From NCBI GenBank assembly GCA_947630195.1, contig CANRGQ010000034.1, forward strand, positions 1 to 14,081: a DNA stretch of 14,081 bases, in the 5' to 3' direction. Each line of letters begins with the position of its first letter. Position 1 is the stretch's first letter. Source of the DNA: an uncultured Bacilli bacterium. Its GTDB lineage: Bacteria > Bacillota_I > Bacilli_A > RF39 > UBA660. This document shows positions 6,965 to 14,081 of the stretch, piece after piece. The translations under genes were made by a program, and so were the position numbers. The notes beneath the pieces are model-generated. The model was not told where the DNA came from. It saw only the letters and a program-made list of their open reading frames with translations, and made no database searches.

Positions 6965-6994
6965 ATTATATCAATTTTTAAGGCTAATTGTAAA
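6965..6994 (-). promoter_or_regulatory. Promoter of the LtaS-like / LCP operon
   Basis: On the minus strand, TTTACA (6994-6989), 18-base spacer and TATAAT (6970-6965), preceded by TGA to make an extended -10. Transcription would start near 6958, about 14 bases before the ATG. Confidence 0.65.
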
Positions 6995-7015
6995 CAGATA
7001 TAGGCTAATCTTAAG
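6981..7015. promoter_or_regulatory. Direct repeat AGGCTAAT x2 around the LtaS operon -35
   Basis: AGGCTAAT occurs at 6981-6988 and 7002-7009, with further matches at TAA downstream in each copy (11 of 14 positions). The copies are 21 bp apart, two helical turns. One lies in the promoter spacer and overruns the -35 edge; the other lies just upstream. This is the geometry of a dimeric activator or response-regulator site. The ligand is unknown. Confidence 0.4.
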
Positions 7016-7027
7016 AAAAAAAGTTGA

Positions 7028-7056
7028 TTGATAACTTGGCCTTTCTATGATATATT
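7028..7056 (+). promoter_or_regulatory. Promoter of the CPBP / phosphoesterase-like operon
   Basis: TTGATA (7028-7033), 17-base spacer, TATATT (7051-7056) with TG at 7048-7049 as an extended -10. TATGAT (7046-7051) with TTGATT (7024-7029) is an alternative. The start would fall near 7058-7063, which argues that the ATG at 7060 is not the start codon. Confidence 0.55.
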
Positions 7057-7071
7057 TAAATGGGTGATAAA

Positions 7072-7758
7072 ATGAATATGGAACAAAAATTAATCGATTT
7101 TTTAAAACAATTTCTTTTAATTATCTTATATATTTTTTTATCTTTAATATTAGAAACCTTATTTTATAAAAATATAATGAGTAGTAATTTTCTTTTAAGT
7201 AATTTAAGTTTCCTCGCTATTGAACTTATTATTTTAACTGTTTTTATCTTTATTTACCGAAGAAAAATAGTACCTGATTTTACCGATTTTAAGAAAAACT
7301 ATAAAACTTATTTAAAAGAAAATTATAAATATTGGTTATATGGACTTTTAGTAATGTTAATAAGTAACGCTATCATTAGTAGTTTTGCGGGAATGCCCTC
7401 CAATGAAGAAGCTAATAGAGAACTACTTAGTAGATATCCTATTTATATGACCATAAGTATTTTATTAATTGGACCTATTACCGAAGAATTACTCACAAGA
7501 GCCCCTTTAAAAGATACTTTTAAAAATAAGAATATTTATATTATTTTATCCGGACTTATTTTTGGTTCCCTACATTTAATAAGTAGTTTAGAATCGCATA
7601 ATTTATTAGAAATATTATATATTATTCCTTATGGCGCCCTTGGTTGTAGTTTAGCTAAAATTTATGCAAATTCCAATAATATTTGGACTAATATATCATT
7701 TCACGCCATTCATAATTTTATCTCTCTTACACTCATTCTAGTGGGGGCATTATTATGA
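7072..7758 (+). CDS. CPBP family intramembrane metalloprotease (CAAX protease/bacteriocin-processing type)
   Basis: CPBP (Abi) proteins are multi-pass membrane proteases related to Rce1; bacterial members process peptides or membrane proteins or give bacteriocin self-immunity. The protein has about six to seven hydrophobic segments. The motifs are present in its second half: EELLTR (two Glu and Arg), FGSLH with the first His, and FHAIHNF with the second His and Asn. All expected catalytic residues are there, so it is probably active; its substrate is not indicated. I place the start at ATG 7072 (228 residues). GGTGAT at 7063-7068 is its ribosome binding site, and the in-frame ATG at 7060 lies upstream of that site and at about the predicted transcription start. 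The stop TGA overlaps the ATG of the next gene by four bases. Confidence 0.85.
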   Translation: MNMEQKLIDFLKQFLLIILYIFLSLILETLFYKNIMSSNFLLSNLSFLAIELIILTVFIFIYRRKIVPDFTDFKKNYKTYLKENYKYWLYGLLVMLISNAIISSFAGMPSNEEANRELLSRYPIYMTISILLIGPITEELLTRAPLKDTFKNKNIYIILSGLIFGSLHLISSLESHNLLEILYIIPYGALGCSLAKIYANSNNIWTNISFHAIHNFISLTLILVGALL

Positions 7759-8570
7759 AAAAGATACTAGCTTTAATTGCCATATTATTAGTTTTATTAT
7801 TTTTATATGGTAGTTATATTGAAGTTAAAACTTTTAAAGTTAAAGAGTATACTATTCAAAATGAAAATATACCGGAAAGTTTTGAAGATTTAAAAATTAT
7901 TCAATTTAGTGATTTGTTATATGAAAGGGAAACATCAAAAAAAACTTTAGAAAAAGTATTAAAAAGAATTGAAAGTGAAGATGCCGATATAATTATCTTT
8001 ACCGGGGACTTACTTAAAAAAGATGTTAAATACACCGAAGAAGATTATACTTATTTAAAAGAAACGTTAACTAAAATGACCGCTAATCTCTATAAATTTG
8101 CCATCATTGGGGATAATGATGAATCTAATTTAAAAGAATATAAAGATATTTTATATGAATCTAATTTTATTCTTTTAGATAATCAAAATAAATTACTATT
8201 TTATAAAGATGAAGTACCTATTAATATAATTGGGATTACTGATCCAACTAAAATAGAAGATTTTAATACTCTACTTACCACCGATGTTCCTTTTAATTAT
8301 GCTCTTGTTATTACCCATAAACCCGATAATTTTAATTATTTAAAAAATTATAATATCAATACTGTTATTGCCGGTCACTCCCTAGGAGGTATCGTAAACA
8401 TTCCCTATTATGGTGGGATTTTTAAACAAGAGGGAGCCAAGACTTATTTAAATGATTATTATAAAGAAAATAATCAAGAATTATTTATTTCAAATGGTCT
8501 TGGTTATGAAAAATATAATTTTAGATTATTCAATAATCCTTCAATTAATATTTATAGATTTAGTAACTAA
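7755..8570 (+). CDS. Metallophosphoesterase-like protein with altered metal site
   Basis: The 271-residue protein has an N-terminal anchor (about 4-20) and then a calcineurin-like phosphoesterase fold of the YaeI/YkuE kind. Motif positions are clear: FSDLL (D53), FTGD (D85), IGDND (119-122), ITHKP (H188), AGHSLGG (208-212) and the usual NGLGYEKYNFR ending. The family consensus would be FSDxH, GD, GNHD, H and GHTHGG. Here the first-motif His is L55, the GNHD Asn/His pair is D120/N121, and the last-motif second His is L210. Both histidines of one metal site and the catalytic histidine are missing, while D53, D85, H188 and H208 remain. It is either a pseudoenzyme or works with a different or single metal. 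Relatives of this type cleave UDP-diacylglucosamine or other phospholipids; that activity cannot be assumed here. Translation is coupled to the upstream CPBP gene through an ATGA overlap. Confidence 0.85.
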   Translation: MKKILALIAILLVLLFLYGSYIEVKTFKVKEYTIQNENIPESFEDLKIIQFSDLLYERETSKKTLEKVLKRIESEDADIIIFTGDLLKKDVKYTEEDYTYLKETLTKMTANLYKFAIIGDNDESNLKEYKDILYESNFILLDNQNKLLFYKDEVPINIIGITDPTKIEDFNTLLTTDVPFNYALVITHKPDNFNYLKNYNINTVIAGHSLGGIVNIPYYGGIFKQEGAKTYLNDYYKENNQELFISNGLGYEKYNFRLFNNPSINIYRFSN

Positions 8571-8605
8571 AAAATATATTGGTGAAATAGTCCAATATAT
8601 TTTTT
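8569..8605. terminator. Long bidirectional terminator between convergent genes
   Basis: A 14-bp perfect stem (8569-8582 with 8592-8605) around a 9-base loop. The stem ends in six A and six T, giving a U-tract for transcripts from either strand. It serves the phosphoesterase-like gene and the PFOR gene, which converge here. Confidence 0.85.
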
Positions 8606-8608
8606 CTT

Positions 8609-11600
8609 TTAAACCATTTTTTTATAATATTCATATCTTTTAATAGCATTTTCTTTTTGATTTTCGAGTAAAACTTTAGCTAAACTTTCATCTTTAATTT
8701 TTAAAGATTTAAATCTTACTTCATTATCTAAAAATTCGTGATAACGATTAAAGTCTGGTTCTTTACTATCTAAATATAATTTATCTTCTTCGGGATTATA
8801 ACGCATTAAAAGGGTATAACCAACATCTACGGCTAGTTGTTCTTCCGAAATAGATGAACTCATACCATCTTTAATTCCGTGCTCAACACAAGGAGAATAA
8901 GCAATAATAATGGCCGGTCCCTTATGTTCCATTGCTTCTTTAAAGACTTTGATGGTATGCATTATATTAGAGCCTAAAGAGATACTTGCAACATAACAAT
9001 TGGGATAACTCATCGCTATTCTAAATAAATCTTTTTTACTTGTCTTTTTACCAAAGTCCGCAAATTCACAAACCGCTCCCATTTTACTACTCTTACTTGC
9101 TTGACCACCCGTATTAGAATAAACCTCGGTGTCTAGAATTAAACATTTAATATTTTCATTTTGACTCATAACATGATCAAGTCCACCAAAACCAATATCA
9201 TAAGCCCAACCATCGCCACCAAATGCCCAAACTACTCTACTTGGAATATATTCAAGTAATTCTTTTAAATTTTGAGGTATGTCTTTATCTTTTAATTTTT
9301 CATAAACATCAGTAGTTATTTTATTATCTTCTTTATTATCTAACCATAATTTAAATAATTCTTGAATATTTTCACTAACTTTATTTAAGTTTTCTTTCAT
9401 AATTTTTCCGATAGCATTTCTTTTATTTTGATAAGTTAAATGCATACCTAAAGCAAATTCGGCATTATCTTCAAATAAAGAGTTAGCCCAAGGAATACTA
9501 TAAGGAGTAGATGGAGCACTTCCCCCATAAATGGAAGAACATCCCGTCGCATTAGCAATAACTAATTCTTGCCCAAATAATTGGGTTAATAGTCTTATGT
9601 AAGGAGTTTCGCCACATCCAGCACAAGCTCCATTAAATTTAAAGCGACATCTCTCTAAACTAGCCCCCTTCATATTAAATTTATCCATTATTTTAGGATT
9701 TTCATAATCTTCAAAATATTTATTGACTATTTCTCTATTTTCTTCACTACCTTCGCCAAAACTTAGAGCTTTAGTTGGACAATTTTTAATACATAAACCA
9801 CAACCGGTACAATCCTTTTCACTGATAGCTAAATAGAAATTATATTCTTTGCTACCTATGGCCTCTTTACCTACATTATCTTTAAGTAATAAAGGTCTGA
9901 TAACTCCATGAGGACAAACAATATTACATTTACCGCACTCGATACATTTTTCTAAGTCCCAAACTGGAACTTCATATGAGATACCTCGCTTTTCTAATGA
10001 GGCTAAATTCCAAGGGAAAGCCCCACTTCTAAAAGGCATTAAATCACTTACTTTTAAAGTATTACCTAAACGATGATTAATTTTCGTAAATATATCATCT
10101 TCATCTTTAGTTTGTTTTTCTTCATAAGTAATATTATCTAAAATATGTAAGTCATCTAATGAATCTTTTAAAGCCATAATATTATTGTTAATAACATCTT
10201 CACCCTTAGTTTTAAATGTTTCTTTTATTAGACTTTCCACCTTTAAAGTGGCATCTTTTATATTTAATAAGTTTAAAATAATTACTTCCATTATCTTATT
10301 AATTTTACCTTTAATGTTATGATTAATGGTTACTTTAGTCGCATCAATATAATAGACTTTTATTTTCTTTTCTACAATTATTTTTTTAAGACTATCTGGT
10401 AAATAACTTTCTAACTCCCTATCTTTTTTAGCGGTATTAATAAGTAATATACCACCCTCTTCAATACTATCTAAAACATCTAAAGTTTTTAAATATTCTT
10501 CTTTAGTTACCACCACTATACTTGGATTTGTAACATAGTATGGAGCATTAATAGCATTCTTGCTCCATCTTAAATTAGAGACTGTAACACCCCCACTTTT
10601 TTTAGAATCGTATTCAAAATAACCTTCTACAAAATAATCATCTTTCGCAATTATTTTTAAAAGTTCTTTACTAGCACTAACCATTCCATCAGAACCAAAA
10701 CCATAGATTTTGGCTTCGGTAGCATCTAGTTTTAAAGAATAATCATAAATAGGTAAGGAAAGATTTGTTACATCATCCGTAATTCCAATCGTAAAATTAT
10801 TTTTTAACTCTCCCTCAAGCATTTTATATACACTGTAAATATCTTTTGGAGTCGTATTTTTAGAGGCAAGACCATATCTACCTCCCACAATATTAATGTT
10901 TTTATTTTTTAGAGTACTTACCACATCTAAGTATAAGGCCTCTCCGATACCACCTGATGCTTTAGCTCTATCTAAAACCGCAATATTTTTGACGGTATCA
11001 GGTAAAACATTTAGTAAATATTTAGTGCTAAAAGGTCTAAATAAATGAACATTTATAAGTCCTACTTTACTACCCTTTTTATTTAAATCATCCACTACTA
11101 ATTTGATAGTATCGGTAACACTACCCATGGCAATAATAATATTTTCGGCCTTGGAATCCCCATAATAATTAAATGGTTTATAATCGGTATGCATAATTTG
11201 ATTAATCTTATCCATGTAATCATTAACAATATCACTCATATTATTATATAATTCATTTCGAGCCTCTACAGATTGAAAATAAATATCTTCGTTCTCTGCC
11301 ATCCCATATTGATAACCACAGTTAACATTTAAAGCTCGTTTTTTAAAACTTTCAATACTATCCCAAGGAACTAATTTTAAGAGTTCACTCTCATTTATTT
11401 CTTCAATCGTATTTAACTCATGACTAGTTCTAAAACCATCAAAAAAGTGAATAAAAGGAAGACTTCCTTTAATGGCGGAAAGATGAGCCACCGCCGCTAA
11501 ATTTTGAGCATCAAAAACGTTTGATGAAGATAACATACAAAATCCCGTATCCCTTACGGCATAAACATCGGAATGGTCCCCAAAAATCGATAAAGCATGA

Positions 11601-11944
11601 GTAGCCACTGTTCTACTAGCAACATGAATTACTCCCGGTAAACACTCTCCCGCAATTTTATACATATTAGGAATCATTAATAATAAACCTTGACTTGCTG
11701 TAAATGTTGAGGCTAAAGAACCTGTAATTAAAGCCCCATGTAAGGTTCCAGCAGCTCCGGCTTCACTTTGCATCTCAATAACCTTTGGTTTTCCATTATA
11801 AAGATTAGTTAAATCACTATGCGATAAATAATCGATATTCGAAGCCATTGGACTAGATGGCGTAATAGGATAGATACTACAAATCTCACTAAAAAGATAA
11901 GCTACCCTACTGCAGGCTGTATTTCCATCAACTTGTTTTTTCAT
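8609..11944 (-). CDS. nifJ: Pyruvate:ferredoxin (flavodoxin) oxidoreductase, single-chain
   Basis: PFOR converts pyruvate and CoA to acetyl-CoA and CO2, reducing ferredoxin, in the cytoplasm of anaerobes. All domains are fused in order: pyrimidine-binding N-terminal domain (YPITPSSPMA, EMQSEAGAAGTLHGA), transketolase C-like domain II (about 265-360), gamma-like domain III (about 410-560, SGGVTVSNLRWS), a linker with EKRGISYEVPVW, two 4Fe-4S ferredoxin motifs (C668/671/674/678 and C713/716/719/723), and the thiamine diphosphate domain (GDGWAYDIGFGG, SNTGGQASKSS). The cluster near the thiamine has its four cysteines (C775, C778, C803, C1020). About 1,111 residues is a little shorter than the usual 1,170-1,200, mainly through trimmed loops and C-terminus; no motif is lost. 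The start is the ATG at 11944; a TTG three bases earlier crowds the AGGTGAT site. It is monocistronic between two terminators. Residue numbers count from the TTG. Confidence 0.96.
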   Translation of the reverse strand: MKKQVDGNTACSRVAYLFSEICSIYPITPSSPMASNIDYLSHSDLTNLYNGKPKVIEMQSEAGAAGTLHGALITGSLASTFTASQGLLLMIPNMYKIAGECLPGVIHVASRTVATHALSIFGDHSDVYAVRDTGFCMLSSSNVFDAQNLAAVAHLSAIKGSLPFIHFFDGFRTSHELNTIEEINESELLKLVPWDSIESFKKRALNVNCGYQYGMAENEDIYFQSVEARNELYNNMSDIVNDYMDKINQIMHTDYKPFNYYGDSKAENIIIAMGSVTDTIKLVVDDLNKKGSKVGLINVHLFRPFSTKYLLNVLPDTVKNIAVLDRAKASGGIGEALYLDVVSTLKNKNINIVGGRYGLASKNTTPKDIYSVYKMLEGELKNNFTIGITDDVTNLSLPIYDYSLKLDATEAKIYGFGSDGMVSASKELLKIIAKDDYFVEGYFEYDSKKSGGVTVSNLRWSKNAINAPYYVTNPSIVVVTKEEYLKTLDVLDSIEEGGILLINTAKKDRELESYLPDSLKKIIVEKKIKVYYIDATKVTINHNIKGKINKIMEVIILNLLNIKDATLKVESLIKETFKTKGEDVINNNIMALKDSLDDLHILDNITYEEKQTKDEDDIFTKINHRLGNTLKVSDLMPFRSGAFPWNLASLEKRGISYEVPVWDLEKCIECGKCNIVCPHGVIRPLLLKDNVGKEAIGSKEYNFYLAISEKDCTGCGLCIKNCPTKALSFGEGSEENREIVNKYFEDYENPKIMDKFNMKGASLERCRFKFNGACAGCGETPYIRLLTQLFGQELVIANATGCSSIYGGSAPSTPYSIPWANSLFEDNAEFALGMHLTYQNKRNAIGKIMKENLNKVSENIQELFKLWLDNKEDNKITTDVYEKLKDKDIPQNLKELLEYIPSRVVWAFGGDGWAYDIGFGGLDHVMSQNENIKCLILDTEVYSNTGGQASKSSKMGAVCEFADFGKKTSKKDLFRIAMSYPNCYVASISLGSNIMHTIKVFKEAMEHKGPAIIIAYSPCVEHGIKDGMSSSISEEQLAVDVGYTLLMRYNPEEDKLYLDSKEPDFNRYHEFLDNEVRFKSLKIKDESLAKVLLENQKENAIKRYEYYKKMV

Positions 11945-11962
11945 CAAACATCACCTAAATAA

Positions 11963-11991
11963 ATTATAAAATAATTTAGGACTTTTGACAA
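11963..11991 (-). promoter_or_regulatory. Promoter of the PFOR gene
   Basis: On the minus strand, TTGTCA (11991-11986), exactly 17 bases, TATAAT (11968-11963). The AGGTGAT ribosome binding site starts about seven bases after the -10, so the leader is very short, as for other genes here. Confidence 0.7.
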
Positions 11992-11997
11992 TTTAAA

Positions 11998-12041
11998 AAG
12001 AGTAAATTTTATTCTAAATAATAAGATAAAAAATTACTCTT
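11998..12041 (-). terminator. Terminator after the ABC permease gene
   Basis: AAGAGTAA (11998-12005) pairs with TTACTCTT (12034-12041), with further imperfect pairing inside. On the minus strand the stem is followed by a short T-run. It ends the gntR-ABC operon just before the PFOR promoter. Confidence 0.6.
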
Positions 12042-12050
12042 AAAGAAAAA

Positions 12051-12668
12051 TTACAATTCTTTTTTAGTCATTATTTTTAAAGATAGCAAATACGATAAAA
12101 TTAGAGTTATGATAATAACAAAAGGCAGTACATATAGAGCACTATTAAATATTTTTATAAGAGCATCCTCACTTAATAATTTACCAAAAAAGGTAACAAT
12201 TAAGACAAAACCGACAATAAGTCCCAAAATAGCAATCCGGGCCTTTTCTATACCAAACTTAAAAATAATTGGATAAATGATGGATAGAAGAAAGATAATT
12301 GATGCCATATTGGCTAAAAAGGTTATAAACATTTCCCCCAAATTCAAATTATGCAAATATAAAGATAATCCAATAGATAAGATAAAAATTAAAGAATAAG
12401 AAATTAACGTTAAAATAAAGGTACTAATATATTTTGATAAGACAATATTTCTTCTACCATCGGGAAAACTAAAAGCATAACTTTCCCATTTATTTAATTC
12501 ATCATAACTAAAAGTTGAAAGCATTAAATAAAAACTCATAAAGGGTGGCAAAAAAGATAAATTAGAAGGATTACCTATAAATAATAGTAAATAAACACCT
12601 AAAATAATTAGTGAGGCTTTTAAATTTTCTTTAACAATTAATAAATCTTTAACAATAAATCCTTTCAT
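12051..12668 (-). CDS. ABC-2 type transporter permease subunit
   Basis: The 205-residue integral membrane protein has about six hydrophobic segments (about 18-32, 40-54, 82-105, 111-137, 145-162, 178-198). Between the second and third is a cytoplasmic stretch, YDELNKWESYAFSFPDGRRN..LSKY, typical of the ABC2_membrane_5 family, where YDE-K-W and a short loop before the next helix touch the ATPase. It follows the ATPase gene by one base and has a GGGAG ribosome binding site. With the ATPase it should form a dimeric exporter; the cargo is not evident. By analogy with GntR(YtrA)/ABC operons of Bacillota it could respond to wall-active antibiotics or membrane stress, which is inference from context. 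Confidence 0.85.
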   Translation of the reverse strand: MKGFIVKDLLIVKENLKASLIILGVYLLLFIGNPSNLSFLPPFMSFYLMLSTFSYDELNKWESYAFSFPDGRRNIVLSKYISTFILTLISYSLIFILSIGLSLYLHNLNLGEMFITFLANMASIIFLLSIIYPIIFKFGIEKARIAILGLIVGFVLIVTFFGKLLSEDALIKIFNSALYVLPFVIIITLILSYLLSLKIMTKKEL

Positions 12669-12669
12669 A

Positions 12670-13518
12670 TTATTCTCCCTTAATCATTAAGACCATTAAG
12701 TCTTCTAAAGTTATTTTATCAATAACTAGTTCTTTATATTTCTTTTTAAATTCTTTTCTATTTTCCACTAAAACATCATAATCATATTTATTCTTCCGGC
12801 ATTTTAAATAATCTTCTTTTTGAAATTTATTAAAATCTTTTTCACTACATTTAACAATTCCATAATTATCCATAATTTCATCTTTCGTTTTACTTAAGAC
12901 AATTTCCCCATTACTTATAAAAGTTATGTAATCGGCAATATGTTCTAAATCGGTGGTAATATGAGTGGAAAAGAAAATCGAACACTCTTCATTTTGAATA
13001 AAGCTTTGAAATAATTCCATAACTTCGTTCCGGGCTACGGGATCTAAGCCACTAGTTGGTTCATCTAAAATTAAAAGTTTTGGATGATGAGATATTGCCG
13101 TAATTATTTCTAGTTTCTTTTTCATACCTTTAGATAAAGTTTTTATCTTTTGCCCTTTATTTAAATTAAATTTATCTAAATATTGGAAAAACATTTCTCT
13201 ATCCCAATTTTTAAAAATACCTTTCATAATTAAATCAATATCTTTAATTAAAAGAATTTCCGAAAAGAACATATCATCTAAAACAATCCCAATATCTTCT
13301 TTTACTACTTCTTCTGTATTACTCTTACCAAATAATTTAATTTGCCCATTATAGTCTTTAATAATATTTAAAATAGCTTTAATCGTGGTTGTTTTACCAG
13401 AACCATTTTCCCCGATGAAGCCCATAATAACGCCTTTAGGTAAATTAATACTTACATCTTTAAGAGCAAAGGCGGGATACTTTTTATTTAAATTTTTAAC
13501 TTCTAAAATATTTTCCAT
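12670..13518 (-). CDS. ABC transporter ATP-binding protein (YtrB-like)
   Basis: The 282-residue nucleotide-binding subunit has Walker A GENGSGKTT (36-44), signature LSKGMKKKLEI (128-138), Walker B LLILDEPTSGLDP (148-160) and switch histidine H186 (FFSTHI). At the Q-loop position it reads GIVLDDMFF with no glutamine, as in the YtrB/CcmA-like exporters next to GntR regulators. The C-terminal 70 residues after the core are a typical accessory tail. It starts at an ATG overlapping the GntR stop by one base (TAATG) with a strong GAGGAGG site, and is followed one base later by the permease gene, so the three are translated together. It drives export by the adjacent ABC-2 permease. Confidence 0.93.
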   Translation of the reverse strand: MENILEVKNLNKKYPAFALKDVSINLPKGVIMGFIGENGSGKTTTIKAILNIIKDYNGQIKLFGKSNTEEVVKEDIGIVLDDMFFSEILLIKDIDLIMKGIFKNWDREMFFQYLDKFNLNKGQKIKTLSKGMKKKLEIITAISHHPKLLILDEPTSGLDPVARNEVMELFQSFIQNEECSIFFSTHITTDLEHIADYITFISNGEIVLSKTKDEIMDNYGIVKCSEKDFNKFQKEDYLKCRKNKYDYDVLVENRKEFKKKYKELVIDKITLEDLMVLMIKGE

Positions 13519-13892
13519 TATTCCTCCTCATATAAAACATTAACTAAATCTTTGATTTCTTTTTTACTAATATTATTTATCTTAGCAATATTTATGGCAT
13601 TTTCCATTAGTTTTTCTAATTTTTTAAGTTGTTCTTCTCTTGCTAGTTCTCTATTTATTTTATTAACATATACACCTTTAGAAGGTATTGTTTTAACATA
13701 ACCTTCTTTTTCTAACTCTTCATAAGCATTTTTGGTCGTTATAACACTACATCTTAAATCTTTGGATAAACTTCTAATGGAAGGAAGTAACATTCCTTCT
13801 TCTAATTCCCCAGAGACTATTCTACTTTTTACCTCTTCTTTAATCTGTTCATAAATGGGAATATTACTGGAATTACTAATAATTATTTCCAT
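13518..13892 (-). CDS. GntR family transcriptional regulator, YtrA subfamily
   Basis: The protein of 124 residues has a GntR winged helix-turn-helix (IPIYEQIKEEVKSRIVSGEL.. SIRSLSKDL..TTKNAYEELEKEGYV..IPSKGVYV, about residues 8-78) and then only a short helical tail of about 45 residues. That is the YtrA pattern: dimerisation helices without a ligand-binding domain. I choose the ATG at 13892. An in-frame GTG at 13901 lies inside the AGGTGAT ribosome binding site and is therefore unlikely. It heads an operon with an ABC ATPase and permease, the standard YtrA arrangement, and a palindrome overlaps its own -10. It probably represses the operon until an inducing stress occurs; the signal is unknown. 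Confidence 0.92.
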   Translation of the reverse strand: MEIIISNSSNIPIYEQIKEEVKSRIVSGELEEGMLLPSIRSLSKDLRCSVITTKNAYEELEKEGYVKTIPSKGVYVNKINRELAREEQLKKLEKLMENAINIAKINNISKKEIKDLVNVLYEEE

Positions 13893-13901
13893 ATTTATCA
13901 C

Positions 13902-13923
13902 CTGTATATATAATTATATACAG
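13902..13923. promoter_or_regulatory. 22-bp palindromic operator of the gntR operon
   Basis: Perfect 9-base arms CTGTATATA (13902-13910) and TATATACAG (13915-13923) around 4 bases. A second small palindrome GTATATATAC (13923-13932) abuts it, extending into the promoter spacer. It covers the -10 and the transcription start, the expected place for autorepression by the GntR protein. Confidence 0.7.
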
Positions 13924-13941
13924 TATATATACGGTTGTCAA
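13913..13941 (-). promoter_or_regulatory. Consensus promoter of the gntR-ABC operon
   Basis: On the minus strand, perfect TTGACA (13941-13936), 17-base spacer, perfect TATAAT (13918-13913). Such a strong promoter is expected to be held down by a repressor, in keeping with the palindrome over its -10. Confidence 0.8.
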
Positions 13942-13948
13942 CATTATT

Positions 13949-13991
13949 CCATTAAAAATCCACCCCTAAAAGAGGTGGATTTTCTCAATGG
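13949..13991. terminator. Long hairpin, possible terminator or start of a structured element
   Basis: AAAATCCACC (13955-13964) pairs with GGTGGATTTT (13974-13983), and CCATT (13949-13953) with AATGG (13987-13991) extends it. On the minus strand the inner stem ends in a T-run, so it could terminate a gene lying beyond the right edge, just upstream of the gntR promoter. It could equally be the first stem of the hairpin string that continues to the edge. Confidence 0.5.
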
Positions 13992-14081
13992 CCTATAAGG
14001 CCCATTACTGGCTGCCACCATTTGGTGGCTTTTTTAGTCTGCCAATCGCCTTTGTCACTCTTACTTACCCGTAAACGGGTC
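13990..14081 (+). repeat. String of short GC-rich hairpins at the right edge
   Basis: Three more perfect hairpins follow closely: GGCCT/AGGCC (13990-14002), GCCACC/GGTGGC (14014-14029) followed directly by six T (14030-14035), and ACCCGT/ACGGGT (14067-14080). The last can also be drawn with a TAAA loop, like one hairpin at the left edge. The second has the form of a plus-strand terminator. There is no ORF. The stretch could be a structured non-coding RNA or the end of a mobile element (for example IS200/IS605-like ends, which carry such hairpins) that continues outside the window. That identity is a guess. Confidence 0.4.

Noticed and set aside
7072..8570. Mycoplasma-type genetic code, with TGA read as tryptophan at the end of the CPBP gene
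   Set aside because: Reading through TGA gives only a few codons before TAG, and tryptophan is encoded by TGG where checked.
8609..11944. PFOR as a degraded or truncated copy, since it is somewhat short
   Set aside because: All cluster cysteines and thiamine-binding motifs are present and in order; the shorter length comes from loops.
13955..14080. CRISPR array or attC-type integron repeats at the right edge
   Set aside because: The hairpins differ in sequence from each other, with no repeated unit or regular spacer.

Overview
The window looks like a chromosomal segment from an AT-rich, anaerobic, cell-walled member of the Bacillota, most like an uncultured gut Bacilli/Erysipelotrichales/RF39-type lineage. 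The grounds are a base composition of roughly 30% GC in most genes, GGAGG- and AGGTGAT-type ribosome binding sites, TTGACA/TATAAT promoters, a pyruvate:ferredoxin oxidoreductase (anaerobic metabolism), and LtaS-like, LCP and PASTA proteins (a Gram-positive envelope). Tryptophan is encoded by TGG where I read the codons, and TGA ends one gene, so the standard bacterial code fits better than the Mycoplasma code. The taxonomic placement is inference.

Layout. 1-94: short hairpins and a T-run at the edge. 95-2031 (minus): two secreted or membrane-anchored proteins of unknown function in one operon. 2032-2217: divergent control region with back-to-back promoters and two near-identical operator-like repeats. 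2218-2442 (plus): a small XRE repressor that probably binds them. A bidirectional terminator follows. 2481-6944 (minus): an envelope operon of LtaS-like polymer synthase, an unknown membrane-anchored protein and an LCP-family ligase carrying an extra N-terminal ligand-binding-like region and a C-terminal PASTA domain. 7072-8570 (plus): a CPBP intramembrane protease and a metallophosphoesterase-like protein that has lost key metal ligands. A second bidirectional terminator follows. 8609-11944 (minus): single-chain pyruvate:ferredoxin oxidoreductase. 12051-13892 (minus): a YtrA-type GntR repressor, ABC ATPase and ABC-2 permease operon behind a consensus promoter that overlaps a 22-bp palindrome. 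13942-14081: another string of short hairpins ending at the window edge.

Functionally most of the window concerns the cell surface. The LtaS-like enzyme would build a glycerol-phosphate polymer, the LCP protein would attach glycopolymers to the wall, and the two proteins at the left end are exported and rich in paired cysteines. PFOR converts pyruvate to acetyl-CoA with reduced ferredoxin. The GntR/ABC module resembles drug- or wall-stress-responsive exporters. The least explained parts are the XRE-controlled surface-protein divergon, the degenerate phosphoesterase, the unknown protein between the LtaS and LCP genes, and the hairpin strings at both edges.
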